From contig JBLDXI010000009.1 in NCBI GenBank assembly GCA_047495785.1, positions 4,464,001 through 4,528,000 of the forward strand: a stretch of 64,000 nucleotides of DNA, read 5' to 3'. Within the stretch, counting starts at the first letter, position 1, and every line of letters starts with the position of its first letter. Below the pieces are notes generated by a model. It was not told the DNA's origin and made no database searches. It worked only from the letters and a program-made list of their open reading frames with translations. The DNA comes from Lepidodermella squamata (Eukaryota > Gastrotricha). The translations under genes and the position numbers were made by a program. Shown one piece after another: positions 47,701-59,684 of this stretch.

Positions 47701-48156
47701 AAAAGTTAAATGCTTCTTAAATATAACTAATTATTAGCCTAATTAGTTAATTAATTAATTCTTAATTTTGCTCACGTTGAGATATGATTCTCGAAGAATT
47801 TTGGCCCGAGTTTCGAAATGAGTTTCGCCACCGTCTTCTTTATCTTTCGAATTGTCATTATCGCAGCAGTCGCAACACGCCTTGCAGCAGCCAGCTTCAC
47901 TCGTAGCGATTTTCGCGCCCAATTTGTATAAAAACGGCTTTGCTTCAGGTTTGTGCGCGATCAACACGAAGTCGACATCCTCCAGCGATGAAAGGCCGCT
48001 TGATAGCAGTTCCTTGTTGGTGCTACCAAGGCTTTGAACATTCGATTTAACGAAGGTATCCACACGGCCGGAGATCAAATCGTCGAAGATGAAAGTCGCA
48101 TCCTTCCCAGCTGGTTTCGGCTGCTTCGCTATTAATTGACCATCATTTTTCGACAT
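44762..48156 (-). CDS. Anoctamin (TMEM16) family membrane protein with two cysteine-rich cytosolic clusters
   Basis: Nine exons: 48156-47776, 47638-47337, 47286-47228, 47178-46857, 46799-46729, 46676-45218, 45168-45056, 44998-44876 and 44820-44762, 962 residues. The cytosolic N-terminus includes TYEKFESKDHIFYAINLSF; the ten-helix anoctamin domain starts YHLLPLDTLRSYFGEKIGFYFAW and includes LILKMFAFRFVNNYSILFYIAF, EEFIEKTIVFGALQMFAVALPPAP, LDIGRM-VESYRRP, IGVWADIVEFLTFCGIITNPLIV and FIIFEHIVFGLRAVVAACVPDEPR. Anoctamins are calcium-activated chloride channels or lipid scramblases; which applies here cannot be told. Unusual: clusters GCCKACCDCC (exon 1) and ten cysteines in 20 residues (exon 4), and a PPPPPGDEDEG loop. 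The last three exons are short and easy to miss; they were found from conserved motifs and phase. Three acceptors are AAG. Confidence 0.88.
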
Positions 48157-49021
48157 GGCAGCTTAAATAATTCCGAAAAAAATTTCAAGACAGATTATGC
48201 ATTTATTGTGAGCGAAAATGCAGATCACGCGCTTGATGCGTATACTGCCTGCTTAGCAACTGTTTGGCTGAATGATGAATGTTGATTTATACCTATTGAG
48301 AAAGGCCATTGATAAAAACTTGTTATTGAAACTTCACAGACGGCTTAATTTCAGGTCAAAATGGGCATACAACTCAAGAGTCTGAAATACGCACGAAATT
48401 TTCAAATATTTTGATATTTTATTTAAAATTTGATTTCTTTTCATTTTTAATCATCGCAAAAAAAAAACATTTTGATCGGAGCAGTAGGTATAAAAGACTC
48501 AAAAGAGATAATAAGAAGCGTTTCTTATTGCAGTTCAATTCCATGATATATAGCGATATCGCACAGCGAAAGTCGTCGAAGTACATAACAAGCGCGTATT
48601 TGATGTATATAAATTTTCACAACGCGGGTAACAATGATATTTTATATACATATGAACATCACTTCGAGTAATTGGTGCTCTGGCTAAACATAACAACAAG
48701 TTCATGTTTTTGACTAAAACGTTAATTGAATTTTTCTTCACACCAATATTTACAGGATTTTCTTAGCAATTATAATTATTTTTATAAAGTTGGGCACAAC
48801 AAGTTAATTTGCATAAAAAATGAGCGGAGATTACATTTCGAATAAAACAAGGTGATTCTCAAACAAATTTTCGGCCATTTCAGTTCTCAATTCCAAATTT
48901 GGCAACATCCGGCATCTCCATTATTTTTCCTTATTTAGAGACATTAGAGACAAATCATTTTGAAAAATTTTGATTATTTTTCTCAATATTTTAGATGATT
49001 TTTCTTATTTTTGCCAGATTT
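48157..49021. other. Spacer between anoctamin and lectin-receptor genes
   Basis: 865 bases, strongly A/T-rich (many poly-A/T runs between 48400 and 49020). No gene. Promoter of the anoctamin and 3' UTR of the lectin receptor. Confidence 0.5.
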
Positions 49022-51595
49022 TCAAACAATTACAGGATTTTCATATTTACTATCGCCCTTATTGCCGGACGAAGTTGGCCGGAAAGGCGGCGGGGGCGTT
49101 GGCGCTTTTTCCGCCCCAGGTTTCGGCGGTACCGCTGGTGCCAACTTGGCACCCGATGGATGCACCTGTTTCGGAGTGATGACTGTCAATTTCGATGAAT
49201 TGGTCGATGACGCACTCCGCGACACGCTGGTCGAACTCATCGAGCCGGTATCTATCCGCCGCGGCGCCACAGGTTCCAATGGGCGATGCGACGGGAATGA
49301 ATATAAATAAGTTGGACTGGTATATATTTCAGCGATATCATTCGGCGGCTCGTCCAGAGAATAACCCGGTCCGGGTTTAGTAGGGTGACTGAAATTTGAG
49401 GGTAGCATCGACCCCTCCAGCGATGAATCAGTGTCCGAATCTAGGCTATTCGCTGATTGAACAGCTATTGTCGGCAAAATGTGATGGTTGAACGACCCAG
49501 TTGGGGTGATGCCAACTCCGGTTCCGGTTGACTGGTTGTTGTAAGTAGGGTGCGCAGTTATTGCGACGTCAACTTGCGATTTCGCGGTCGAGGCCGGGCT
49601 GGTCACGGCGTAGGGTGCCTCAACGCGGCGGCGGTTCCTCGGCACCCAGATGTGGCCGCAACATGCGACTACTATTGCGACTACGATGACTATGAAGCAT
49701 AGTACGCAAATTACGATGATTGCGATGAGGTAGGGCTGGGAGATCGATCCACTATATGAAATTGCCTGAGTGTCATACGTGGTTGTCTGTAATTGAGGCT
49801 GGTTGGTTCCAGCTGAGGAAGCCGGGCTTTTTGTGGTGGTACTAGCAGTGGTGGTACCAGCTGGAGTTTCCGGTACCACAGTGGTACCTGAGCCCTTTGT
49901 AGTACCAACGGTAGGCTGGTTTGTTACAACCGTCGTAGGTCCCGAAGTCGTGGTAGCACTTTCGGTATTTCCGGTTACTGTAGTCGCTGCATTTGTGGCT
50001 GGTGGTGTGGTTGGTGGTAATGTAGTAGGTATTGTTGTTGTAGTAGTGACTTGTACTGTTTTAACGAACTGGCAGAGGTAGCCTATTGTGGCTGAGCAGG
50101 TTGTTGGGACCCAGAATAAGTCCTCGGCTAGATAGACACATTCCTGAACGGGTTCGGCGATTAAAGCCGCTGAACTGAAGTTGGACCAAGCAACTTCCTT
50201 ATCTAAAAAATAAAAAATATGAAAATTATTTATAATATTATAAAAAGCCATTTTTCATCCTTGAAATTAGCAAAAAAAACTACAGAATCCTAATATATAG
50301 AAAATCCCATAAAAAAGTCTTACAATTTTCAAAATTCTGGAAAATTCCTCTAAAATTCCGAAATGTTCCAGGTGAATAAATAGTGTCCCAAAATTTTAAT
50401 AACTTTAGAAGTTGACATGAGGAATAAAAAAGTATTGGAACGGCATTCCAAAGGGGTAAAATAACGGTAATTACCAAACTAGTTACCATCGGGAATTTCC
50501 GGGTTTTCTATGGAAAATTTCTAAATTAATGGGATGAGATGGGAAATGCATTTTGAAGGTTTGATTTAAAAAAAATAACAGTTGCGAGACTCAGTTACTC
50601 TAGATTCTATGATAACCAAGGGAAATAAAAAAATTGCAAACCTATTGGATCCCATAGCCATATTTGACGATTGAGACCAAGCCACACGGCTCCTCTGCCC
50701 GCCAAATTGCCGATACTGCCCGCGGTTTTGATCATTTGCGCCGTGAGATTGCGCCAGATTTCGAGCGAATCGGGCGTTGTCATGTCGAGGAGTTGGCCAC
50801 CCTCGCGTTGGCACTCAACCTTAGCCGCGTACCAGTCTAGGGCGTAAGACAGGGCGACATATTGGAAGCCAACGCGTCGAGTTCGCGCCAAATTATACTC
50901 GCAAATAAACTGCTTCTGAGTCCTATAAAAAAATTTAAAAAATTTGTTATTTACACACCCTCCGATTTTGAAGAAAATGACCTCATTTTGGACATATTTA
51001 AAAATACAATTACATGAGCCAAATTTTCCGAAATGAGGTCAATAAATTGTCCCAAACTTACCCGCAATTATCGACGCGCCACTGCAGCCGCTGATCGGCA
51101 ATTTCGACATAAGCGCAATATTTGGCGCCCGAAGCGGAGTCGGGCGGTGGGTTTCCCGGTGCCCAGTTGCTGTAGGCCTGAGGAGCCAAGGGCGTGCCGT
51201 CGGACCAGCGCCATTCCGCCGAGGTGTAACCCCGAGCGCCAATCCACAGGTTGCGTGACGGGTTCATATTGCGCAGTAAATTACGGTACAGGGTGCTTTG
51301 AGCAAACTTTAAAAATAAAAAATAATTTCAACCGAAAATTCGAAAAAAATTATTTTATTGAATTTACCTGGCTAGGAATTTGTGCCAAATCACCGGTTGA
51401 GCCTGGCACGGCCGCGGCGCATTGCGCTTTCGCTTTTTCACGCGTCAACGCGTCCGAATAGTACCGGTAACAAGTCCCATTTGTGAAACCCTGGGCGAGA
51501 TTCTCGGCGCTTGTCGCGCACCACTCAGCACCGTCTTGACCAGAGACCAACGCGAATAGCAGCAATAAAGCAGTGATTCGAAAACCGATTTCCAT
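49022..51595 (-). CDS. Membrane receptor with two C-type lectin domains, mucin-like stalk and proline-rich cytosolic tail
   Basis: Four exons: 51595-51368, 51306-51062, 50922-50642 and 50202-49022, 644 residues. Signal peptide MEIGFRITALLLLFALVSG. First C-type lectin domain, residues about 25-170: CYRYYSDALTREKAKAQC, LWIGARGYTSAEWRWSDG, NWAPGNPPPD, WRVDNCG, FICEY. Second domain, about 175-300: ALDWYAAKVECQREGG, VWLGLNRQIWLWDP, AWSNF, ECVYL, TTCSATIGYLCQ. Then a Thr/Ser/Pro stalk of about 110 residues (VTTTTTIPTTLPPTTPP), a transmembrane helix (LIAIIVICVLCFIVIVVAIVV) followed by a basic stop-transfer, and a tail of about 180 residues with VPPKPGAEKAPTPPPPFRP (SH3-ligand type) and C-terminal KYENPVIV, a possible PDZ ligand. 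The usual calcium-binding EPN/QPD and WND triplets are not intact, so calcium-dependent sugar binding is doubtful. Likely a cell-surface recognition protein. Confidence 0.87.
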
Positions 51596-54467
51596 ATTTT
51601 AGCGAGCAGTTATATCAAATTCACAATAAATCGAATAAAATCAGCAAAACCGAGTTTTCAATCATTTTAACATAACCTATGCCAATTAAGCGAAGAGAAG
51701 ATAATTAAGAGACATACAGCTGTAATATATATGTAACCCGGATATTTCAGCGTGAGCGAAATTATATGTAAACAAAACGGCAATCCTAAATGCGCAATAT
51801 GAGACATATAAATAAAAATGGCTTGGAATCATTCCCTCAATCTACAAATAATATACCTCTCTTAAAAAGCTGGGTTTAGTATGCAAACTTTTCAATTAAA
51901 CTGCGCTTTTGTTTTACAACAAGATACAAAGTCAAGAAAAATTGCGTTTTGATAATCATCCTATTGTTGTAATTTTTTTTGAAAGGTATCTAAAAAATGT
52001 TATCATAAAAATGAGCGCTAATAAGTGTTTGCGAGATTTCGTGCTTTGGATAATGAATCAAGTCAAACATTTTTTTTACGTAAAATTTTCAGGTAGCTAA
52101 TTGATGCGTTTTGTTGCAAAACGTTGCAACAAAAAGTCGAGTCTCGAGTCTCGAGCAAATTAAATAATTATTTTATCTCTAATGCCGCATAGATTGTGTC
52201 ATACGCTGGTCTAATCCGTAAAATCCGCCGCCGTAGTACTACGTAGTAGTGTCTCGGAGCGCGGTTTTTGCGGCACCAAAGCGGAACCGGCGTCAAAATA
52301 ACGCACGGGCTAAAACTGTTTTGACGCGCTTTTTCTGGTGGTTACAACATCATCAGCATCATATACGTGTATTAATGTATTATTATAAGCGCGCGAGTGA
52401 GTGAGTAGTTTATTAACGCCAACGTTGACAGTGCGCAGTAATATAATTTGCGGCTACCTCCAGAAGTGTGGCGCGCAAATTTATGCGCACAGCATCATCA
52501 TCATCGCCACAAAAATAACAATATCGCGCCCAAAAAATACTAATGCTATAATCATCATCATCATCATAGCGGACCACGCCTAGGTTATTTGTTATATATA
52601 GGACACTGATGGCTAACTGGTGTGACGTGACCTGAGCATAATAGAGCGAAGGCTTAATTACACCTACATATTTTTGTTACCTACACATTATCGGCGGTGC
52701 CAGAGTGACACCCCGGCTTGACTTCCGCACTTGGCTCTTCTCACGTTGTGACATTGTCGGCGTGAAAAGTGTCCTCGGGTACGGCTTTCCGCACGGAAAA
52801 ATACCCGTTGCTATGGAAATAGAAAATCGAGCGTCCTTAGTTACCGATGCCAAAATTAAATAAAAAAAAAAATTCAGAAAAAATCGCAATATTATTTTCA
52901 GAATAAATAATTTTTAAAGGTGCCTCTAAAATTTTTAAAATTATTTTCAATTCAATAACAACGTGGAAATTTCAAAACATCAGGGAAATGAAAATCCCTA
53001 TACCGAATTTCAAAGTTGATAAATTAGGCTCAATGTCAATTTCAAGCATTAGTAACGAAATTTACAATTGACTGAATGAGGCTCATGCAATATCCTAATC
53101 TAGCTTTAAACGCATAGCAACCAGAAAGCGTCCTTAGTTACCACTTGATATAAATCAGAAAAATTGGCGAAATTCGCCTGAATAAAATCCAAAAATATTG
53201 CGGTTCCATTTGCGATGATCTATGATGTGGAAGGCTAATTAACAGCCAACAATCACCATGAAAAGATGCGCGCCTAAAAAAAACATCCGTTAAGGCGCGC
53301 GTGGTCGGTTATTGTGTGGGAAATGTGGCGGGTCACGGCGAGCGATAAGCAGGAAAAAAAACCAACCCGCGGTGTTTTTATTTGTTATTTGTCGCGTCTT
53401 GGTGCGTATAAATACGGTAAAAATAATAATAGCCACACATACACACATACAGGCATTTAAGAATGTGGATTAGAATACAAAAACACCTGTAACGAGTGGG
53501 TGTTACCTGTGTAAAACGCGTCTCACATGACAAATGTATGAAGAATGCAGCTTTTTTTCTCTTAATCAGTGGGAACCAATTTGGAACTATTCGATAGGCA
53601 TGACTTGGCCTGAAACTGGCCGCGAAATTAAGGCAAACAAAAGATGTTAGAAAGAAGGGTATATTTTTGCAAGGGTATAGCGATGCGTATATTGTGTTCT
53701 TTCAAGTTTTTGTTGCGTGCGTGACTCGTGCGCGTAGACTCGTTTTTAGCGCGCGCAAATGGGCGCGCGGCACACACACGCGCTGTCATGTTGGACGCGT
53801 TTATTAAGGCGCCGCACGGCAATGCGCGGATGCGACTGTGCCTATAATCGCGCTTTTGTATCAACACGCGGCCGATCGGTCGCGGTCCTTGGTGGTGGCG
53901 ATGAGGTCAAACGAGGCGATGCCGCCAATAAACTCATCTCGATATTCTCGTTAATGCGAGGCGTCAATTATTGGCCTAATATATGTCACCGTTTCACTTT
54001 GACATAATGCTGTAGCGTTTGACATCAGTGAGTTTATGTAAAATGCAAAAAGCTGTGAGGAGAAAACTTTCATTTTACACCTTTTTCCAATAATTTTTAT
54101 TCGACTCAAAGTTTGAAGAGAAACTTGGAATTTAAAATAAATAATGAGTAGTTTTATTCTTTATTGTACCTATCATAAAATTAGTGTTCGAGCGAGAAGC
54201 CAAAGAGCGAACCAGTACAATTCATCGTGCTCTGAAATTCCGGCTGGACGGATGAACACTGAGGTTGTTGAACGGAATTGTCTTCAATTTTGCGAAAGTT
54301 TCGTCGTCGACGTCCTCGCTATACCTGGCCGAAAATAAACCCTAACGGAATCTTCTCGATATTCGGGGTTTAAAAATTTCTTAGGAAAAGAGCATTTGGG
54401 GTGCTGGGATAATGAGGCCACTTTTCGGTCGGGCTAAGTCCATGGAGCTACGTCCTCACATAAAATA
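51596..54467. other. Gene-poor region, 2.9 kb, with simple repeats
   Basis: No supported gene. It contains an ATC-type microsatellite (clusters at about 52490-52510 and 52550-52568), a palindromic stretch around 52225-52250 (gtactacgtagtag), homopolymer A/T runs at 52860-52930, and a CG-rich stretch with repeated gcgcg motifs at 53680-53890. Frames on both strands at 53628-54007 arise from the low-complexity GC-rich part and show no domain. The lectin-receptor promoter should lie just after 51595. Confidence 0.55.
52485..52570. repeat. ATC-trinucleotide microsatellite, two interrupted blocks
   Basis: Runs of cat/atc units (catcatcatcatc and atcatcatcatcatcat) separated by about 40 bases. Simple sequence only; non-coding context. 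Confidence 0.8.
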
Positions 54468-54630
54468 GGCATGTATTCCGAAAAATTGCATCAAGATGTT
54501 GTGAAGATGTTGAATCGCGACTTCAACAGCGGACAAAGACCTGTTGGCATTGCTGCGAAGACTTCAAAGCCATCAATTTTGCGAGAATATCAGTAATATA
54601 TTGTTGGGAACTGAGCTGTGAAAATCAAAA
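54468..54630 (+). pseudogene. Decayed C-terminal fragment of a protein-kinase paralogue
   Basis: Closely resembles the last exon and 3' flank of the kinase gene ending at 57963: GMYSEKLHQDVVKMLNRDF here against GMYSDELRQIVVRMLDRDY there, followed by the same ttgttgggaa..gagctgtgaa flank. The frame breaks after NRDF, and no upstream kinase exons (Gly loop, HRD, DFG) are found in front, so this is a relic left by tandem duplication. Confidence 0.7.
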
Positions 54631-55762
54631 CAGAGATTGAAACTTATTTTCCAATACCATAGACATAATATCAGTATAGGCTGTCTACTCACGAGAAAAG
54701 GGGTGTCATCAATTTCTTGGAGGCCAAAAATCGCAAATATTCGATTCTTTTCTTCATGGTTCCAGAGCCTTTTTGATTTTTGGAAAGATTGGATGATGTT
54801 TCCAGGTATAAGTAGTTTAAATTACGGTGAACACAACTGCTATTTTATTTGTATTTTTCACATCTAAGTAACGTACTCAAATATTGATAAATGATTTTGG
54901 TGCTTTGAATAAAAGCAATTAATTGGATTAATTAGGCCGACATAACCAGATTTTGCATGGTCCAAATAGGTTAAATTGAGTTTTACATTTGACGATTTTT
55001 GGACGATTGTTTTCTGATTTTCTAGGATTTTTTATTTCGTCACGCGACTGAGAAAAAGTAGAAAATCATGATGAATTGGCACACATAAATGCACTAGCGT
55101 ATCATAACATCTATCGTATTTATTTTTTTATCTCTTGGCCTTGTTCACTCATTCATGATATTGCGAGGCAAAAATACCATAATTCTTCAGTTTGTTAGAT
55201 TAAAATCTTAATGTGTAACTTTAACAAGCATCCATAAGATGAATGACATCAGCTCATAATTTATAAATTAACGTGTTTGCAGAGTTTGATTCGATCGTAT
55301 TTCACCTGTAGTAGATTAGAACACCAACCATATCTGTTGCGCATTCGAATCATGACAACATTCAATTAATTCTTTAATATGGTACGGATGGGCGATACAA
55401 CGAGATCATGCGAATTTTATCTTTTTACAACTTTCATTTCATTTCATTTCAATTATCTCAGGGCGTTTTAAGGCATCATTTGAAGAAGTATTATAGCAAC
55501 ATCGCCATACCTCTGTCATGTCTTTCATTTACATGAACATAATCATAGTTTTAGCATGTCATTCATGATAGGGTAACAGGTATTTAGTATAAGAATATTT
55601 TTCGAAAAATAGTTGGAGCTCATAATTTTCGTTCAGGTATTTCAGAAACATTCACTTATTTTAATATTATAGTGTTTTGGATTTTGTTTATGGGCTAACC
55701 TAGCGGCGGCAACCTAGGTTCGAACAATTTATTCTTTTGCATTCGACCGGCTGCCGTCGCTG
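54631..55762. other. Spacer between kinase fragment and intact kinase gene
   Basis: 1.1 kb without a gene. The motif around 55145-55180 (cactcattcatgatattgcgaggcaaaaat) recurs in similar form at about 58860-58900 behind the next kinase gene, showing that flanking DNA was duplicated with the kinase unit. Confidence 0.5.
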
Positions 55763-57963
55763 ATGGGTTCTACGCTTTCTACCTCCTCTAGCGGCCGTGG
55801 CCCGGTTGGTTATTTTTTGAATTAACCTCTCAATTTTATTTCCCATTCAACTTTTTCCATTTAGCTGCCACCCACGGGCAACTAAATGGCCGGTTGATCT
55901 ATTCATTTAACAACGTCATATTTCATATTTTTAATCTAGCCGTCAGGAGCAAGGGCAACTCAACATCGGCTGTCTTCGTGGGATCCCAATATTCCTTCCT
56001 CGGCTTCAGCATCTGATGCTTCAAACGACGTGAATGAGGATGACCCGGTAGATTTTACATTGAATGCAATAATATGTTATCATTATTTTCAATTTAGCTA
56101 TCACAGCTGGCGAAGTCGGACACCGAAGCAGCAGCTTATCGGAGGAAATTTAAACCATTAACAGAAATAGGTCGAGGATCGTTCGGTGTGGCTTATCGAA
56201 CGAAAAATATTGAAAGAAATCGGGTAGTGGTGCTCAAACAAGTCACTTTCGACAAGAACGGCGGTGACGGCGTTAGGAGAGCTGAACGAGAGGTATGGGT
56301 AAACGAGAAAACCCAAAGTTGCTGCCCTTCCTTTTTTTATTTATTAGGTGAAACTCATGCATGAAGTCAAACATGAGAATATAGTGAAGATATTCAGCGA
56401 CATATGCCGGGAGTCTGGTACGGACAAGATGCTGTGCGTCATGGAACTCGAGTACTGCGCCGGAGGTTCGCTGAGTTCCAAGTTATCGGACTACAGGATG
56501 AACTCTCGCAGATTCGACGAAGCACAGGTAGTTATGTAATCGCTGAATTGGGTGAGAATTCATTGCGGGGTGCACTACTAAAAAAAACCGAGAGGATAGG
56601 AGAGCTAGCGACTCCCAGACACGCACGCACTGTCTGTCGACCGAGGACCAATCGAAACCGACCTCCCCTTTTAATATGTCAGATATTGCCAAGATGTTTC
56701 CCTGAGATAGCTGACATCTCAAGAAAAATAGATTAGGGACCAATAAGTTATCTCACTTAGGAGTCTTAGCAAGAATAAGGACCAAATATAGCACGCTATA
56801 CTTCGCGCTAACTGGTCCTAACCTACATCTTTCAGGCCGGCACGTCCCAGGTAAAACTATGAGCTAGTGTATGGATTCATAGTCAATTTCTTAATTCTTC
56901 TTAATTAAGATCTCGGCTATGTCAGCATGTAAACAGTTAACCAAGGGGGACGTGGGGAAGAGCGGCGAACATCAAAAGCGATAATGCTAAAGTTCGTTAC
57001 CAAAATGCAAACTGAGCGATAGATGTCACCGCACTAATGACCTTTTCATATGAGAGCGGCTTCCTAGCTGACGTGGCGTCGGCATTCGCTTTATTGCGAT
57101 TTCTACAGGTCCACGATAGCGTATAAGAGGAAAAAGTCGCCAGGGCAAAAACACTGATCTGAACACGCGGGTTGCGTTGTCGTTCGTAGCGGCATGGAAT
57201 GAACCAAACCAAATTTAAATTATTTATCTTGAGCTCATCTATTGTTGGAACTGAACTGAGATTGAAAGCGTTTGCAGATCAAAGAATGGCTTCTCCCATT
57301 GACGTCAGCGCTTATGTCCCTCCACTTGATGGGAATTGTTCATCGTGACTTCCATCCCGGCGTAAGTTTCCAAACTGATCATAGCTTTTATCGATACTCT
57401 TCATATTGGAACCAATAGAACGTGTTATTCGCTGATAAAAACTGCAAAATTCCTAAAATCGCTGATTTCGGCCTTTCCCGAGTCTACAAACCTGGGTATG
57501 ATGTGCCCCGCTCTCAAAATGCTCGCTATTATCAATATTTTTCAGATCCGATGAGGGCATGGTGATATCAACGAATGGCAACGGTCAAGTTGGCGCCATT
57601 AAATATCGCGCGCCTGAAGTTTGGCACGGCAATCATGTGCTCGGCGATAATCCTAAAAGAGATATCTGGTCGCTGGGGCTCATGATTTACGGGATGATGG
57701 CTCTGATGCTTCCGATCAAGTTTCCACGATCTGACTACGACGGCGTTAAAAGCCAAGTTTTAGAATGGTAGGCGATCCTAATATATCCAAATTTGAGCTC
57801 AAAGTAACAATGTATTTCATTCCTTAGGGATGGTATATGTGACTTCTCACAATGCGGCATGTATTCCGACGAATTGCGTCAAATTGTTGTGAGGATGCTG
57901 GATCGCGACTACAGAAGCCGGCCGTCATCGCAAGACCTGTTGGAAATGCTGTCAGGACATTGA
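55763..57963 (+). CDS. Eukaryotic protein kinase (Ser/Thr type), intact member of a tandem array
   Basis: Eight exons proposed: 55763-55804, 55940-56047, 56098-56292, 56348-56527, 57278-57361, 57419-57495, 57546-57767 and 57828-57963, 347 residues. Six exons from 56098 are certain; the first two are inferred, since they keep the frame and match the exon ending ..DP seen in the partial copy at 63460. Kinase motifs: Gly loop GRGSFGVAY, ATP lysine in VVLKQV, RRAEREVKLMHEVKHENIVKIF, MELEYCAGGSL, catalytic loop HRDFHPGNVLF, KIADFGLSR, APEVW, DIWSLGLMIYG, and RDYRSRPSSQDLL. All catalytic residues are present, but the loop Lys of HRDLKPxN is His. N-terminal region is Ser/Thr/Pro-rich. Intron 4 is 750 bases, against about 50 elsewhere. 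Substrate and pathway unknown. Confidence 0.78.
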
Positions 57964-59210
57964 AAGCTATAAATTTTTCGAGAGTATTATAAGACTTTGT
58001 TGGGAAATGATCTGTGAATAATAAAACTGATAACAGTCTTGTTTTTATAAGACGGAGAATATATGAACGGGAAATAATACAATATATCCAGGAGTGAAGC
58101 CTGATCGTAGACGATGAGTTCATTATGATCATTTGCATCCGTTCGCGGGCACAAATGAAGCACCTGCTCCCGATACTCTTTGTTCCATAGAACGCCAACA
58201 TCCCGCATCCGTGCAACCAATAGCAGTAGCACCAGTAGCACCCAATTTTCAAATGACTGCGAAAATAGAGATAGGGCTGCAATCGCTAGCCACGTCTCAT
58301 ATCATCGTTCAAAATTTGAAGGCAAAGCCAAGGCAAAAAGTTGTGGGTGTGACTTTTTTCATCCGACCAGTGTCTTATTTCATCCGACAACCAAAAGTGT
58401 GACTAAAATAATCCGACATGAAAATACGGTTTTTCTCGATTTTCCGAGGCTGCACTCAAATAAACGCCGCATTTTTACCCCTTTTCCAAAAATCAGCATA
58501 ATAGGCGCCGCGGCCTTTATACGACTAAATGCGGTAATTGTATAGAAGGTAATTGCAAAGGCAGCCTGTGCGACGGGTAATGACGGCTGTCCACTTTCAT
58601 CAGCGCGTTGAACAGCTTCAATCGAGCTTATTGTCTTCAATTTCAATAATTCTTCAATAATTATTGGCAAACATTTCGTTCTTTTGCAAGAACGTTTGTA
58701 GTAATATTCACAAAAATACTCGTAGCTATGAAACTGCAGAGTTCTTGATCAGTGAAAAAATGGTCAAGCGACTGTCATTTCAGAAAAAACATGAATTTCC
58801 TTCGGTGTCAGATAATTTTGTTCTGTTATCTTTTATCTTTAGGTTGGAGTGACGAGTGACTCATTCACGCTCATTCACGATATAATGCAAGGCAAAAAAT
58901 AATACAAGAGCTTGGTTTATGATAACTAAATAGCGATTAGACCTTATACCAAAAACCTTACGATGAAAGTCAGCTCAAAATTAAATTTTGTATCGGTTAC
59001 TCCTGCTTTCCCAGACCCTTTTAAATCTTCTTTATATCTTTTCCATAAGGAAAGCTTTGTTTTGTTTTCCAAATAAAGAAGTAAAGAATCCACCTTTTAC
59101 CTCGTTTAATAATTTCGGATTTAGGCTTATTTACGAGGTTATCCGGTGGTAAAGATTGTCCCGCCTCAGTCCCTATGAATAAGCACTGGCGGTAAAACTG
59201 TTGCTTATAG
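57964..59210. other. Spacer after the intact kinase gene
   Basis: 1.25 kb with no credible gene; frames here are short and unsupported. Near 58360-58420 the words catccgac or atccgac occur three times at short intervals. The segment around 58860-58900 is a diverged copy of 55145-55180. Confidence 0.5.
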
Positions 59211-59684
59211 CAGCGTTTCCCAAACCGTGTCCTATAGGACTCTCTTGTTCTTATGGCCTTGAATGACAAAAATAGAAACGATGATGGATAGAATAAGCTG
59301 AAACTGACTCATGTCCCTTGTTTTTAAAGCACGTACAGATTTTAACTGATGACATGATTAATTGAAATGTAATCTAATGAAGAACGAAAACTCCCAGATA
59401 AATTTTTGTGAAAATCTCGAGGTATTGTCTCATAATATTCAGGGTTAGGATACGTCGTTTCTCAGTGTCAAATTCTTAAAATTTCCTTGCTTCACTCGCT
59501 TGATTGGTTTAAATTTTATTCGGGAATTGTTCAATTCTGAGCTATGCGTTAACAAGCAATCAGTTGTAGCTCAAAAATTGTACCCATTCCCAACCAAATT
59601 TCATTCATTTTAGCGAGGTGCCCCACTAGCCATTCGCCTAGGACACTGCTGTGTCATACGAGACAAAAAGTTTGGGAACTGCTG
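59211..59684. mobile_element. hAT-like non-autonomous DNA transposon (MITE), about 474 bases
   Basis: The left end cagcgtttcccaaac (59211) and the right end gtttgggaactgctg (to 59684) are inverted repeats of the C-A-G...TTCCCAAAC kind common at hAT-family ends. Flanking 8-mers are gcttatag (59203-59210) and gctaatac (59685-59692), six of eight identical, as expected for an aged 8-base hAT target duplication. No transposase fragment is seen inside. Confidence 0.6.

Noticed and set aside
47640-47775. A/T-rich palindromic stretch (taattaatt, aatttaattaaatt)
   Set aside because: It is an intron of the anoctamin gene, with in-frame exons on both sides; simple low-complexity sequence rather than a regulatory hairpin.
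49011-50081. Plus-strand Gly/Val-rich frames opposite the lectin receptor
   Set aside because: They are complements of the Thr/Pro-rich stalk and tail; such low-complexity coding DNA often leaves open frames on the other strand.
52485-52570. Repeated spaced units that might suggest a CRISPR-like array
   Set aside because: Only an ATC microsatellite; no conserved repeats with unique spacers, and the genome is animal.
53628-54007. Overlapping frames on both strands in a GC-rich stretch
   Set aside because: Composition is dominated by gcgcg and cacgcg words; proteins have no domain and no splice-supported extension.
55720-55760. Possible tRNA T-arm (ggttcgaac) near 55730
   Set aside because: No matching A-box, acceptor stem or anticodon arm can be folded around it.
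55866-55893. Possible 29-base second exon of the intact kinase
   Set aside because: It resembles the start of the next exon (ctgccacc against ctatcaca) but brings an in-frame stop; skipping it restores the frame, so it is more likely a duplicated relic inside the intron.
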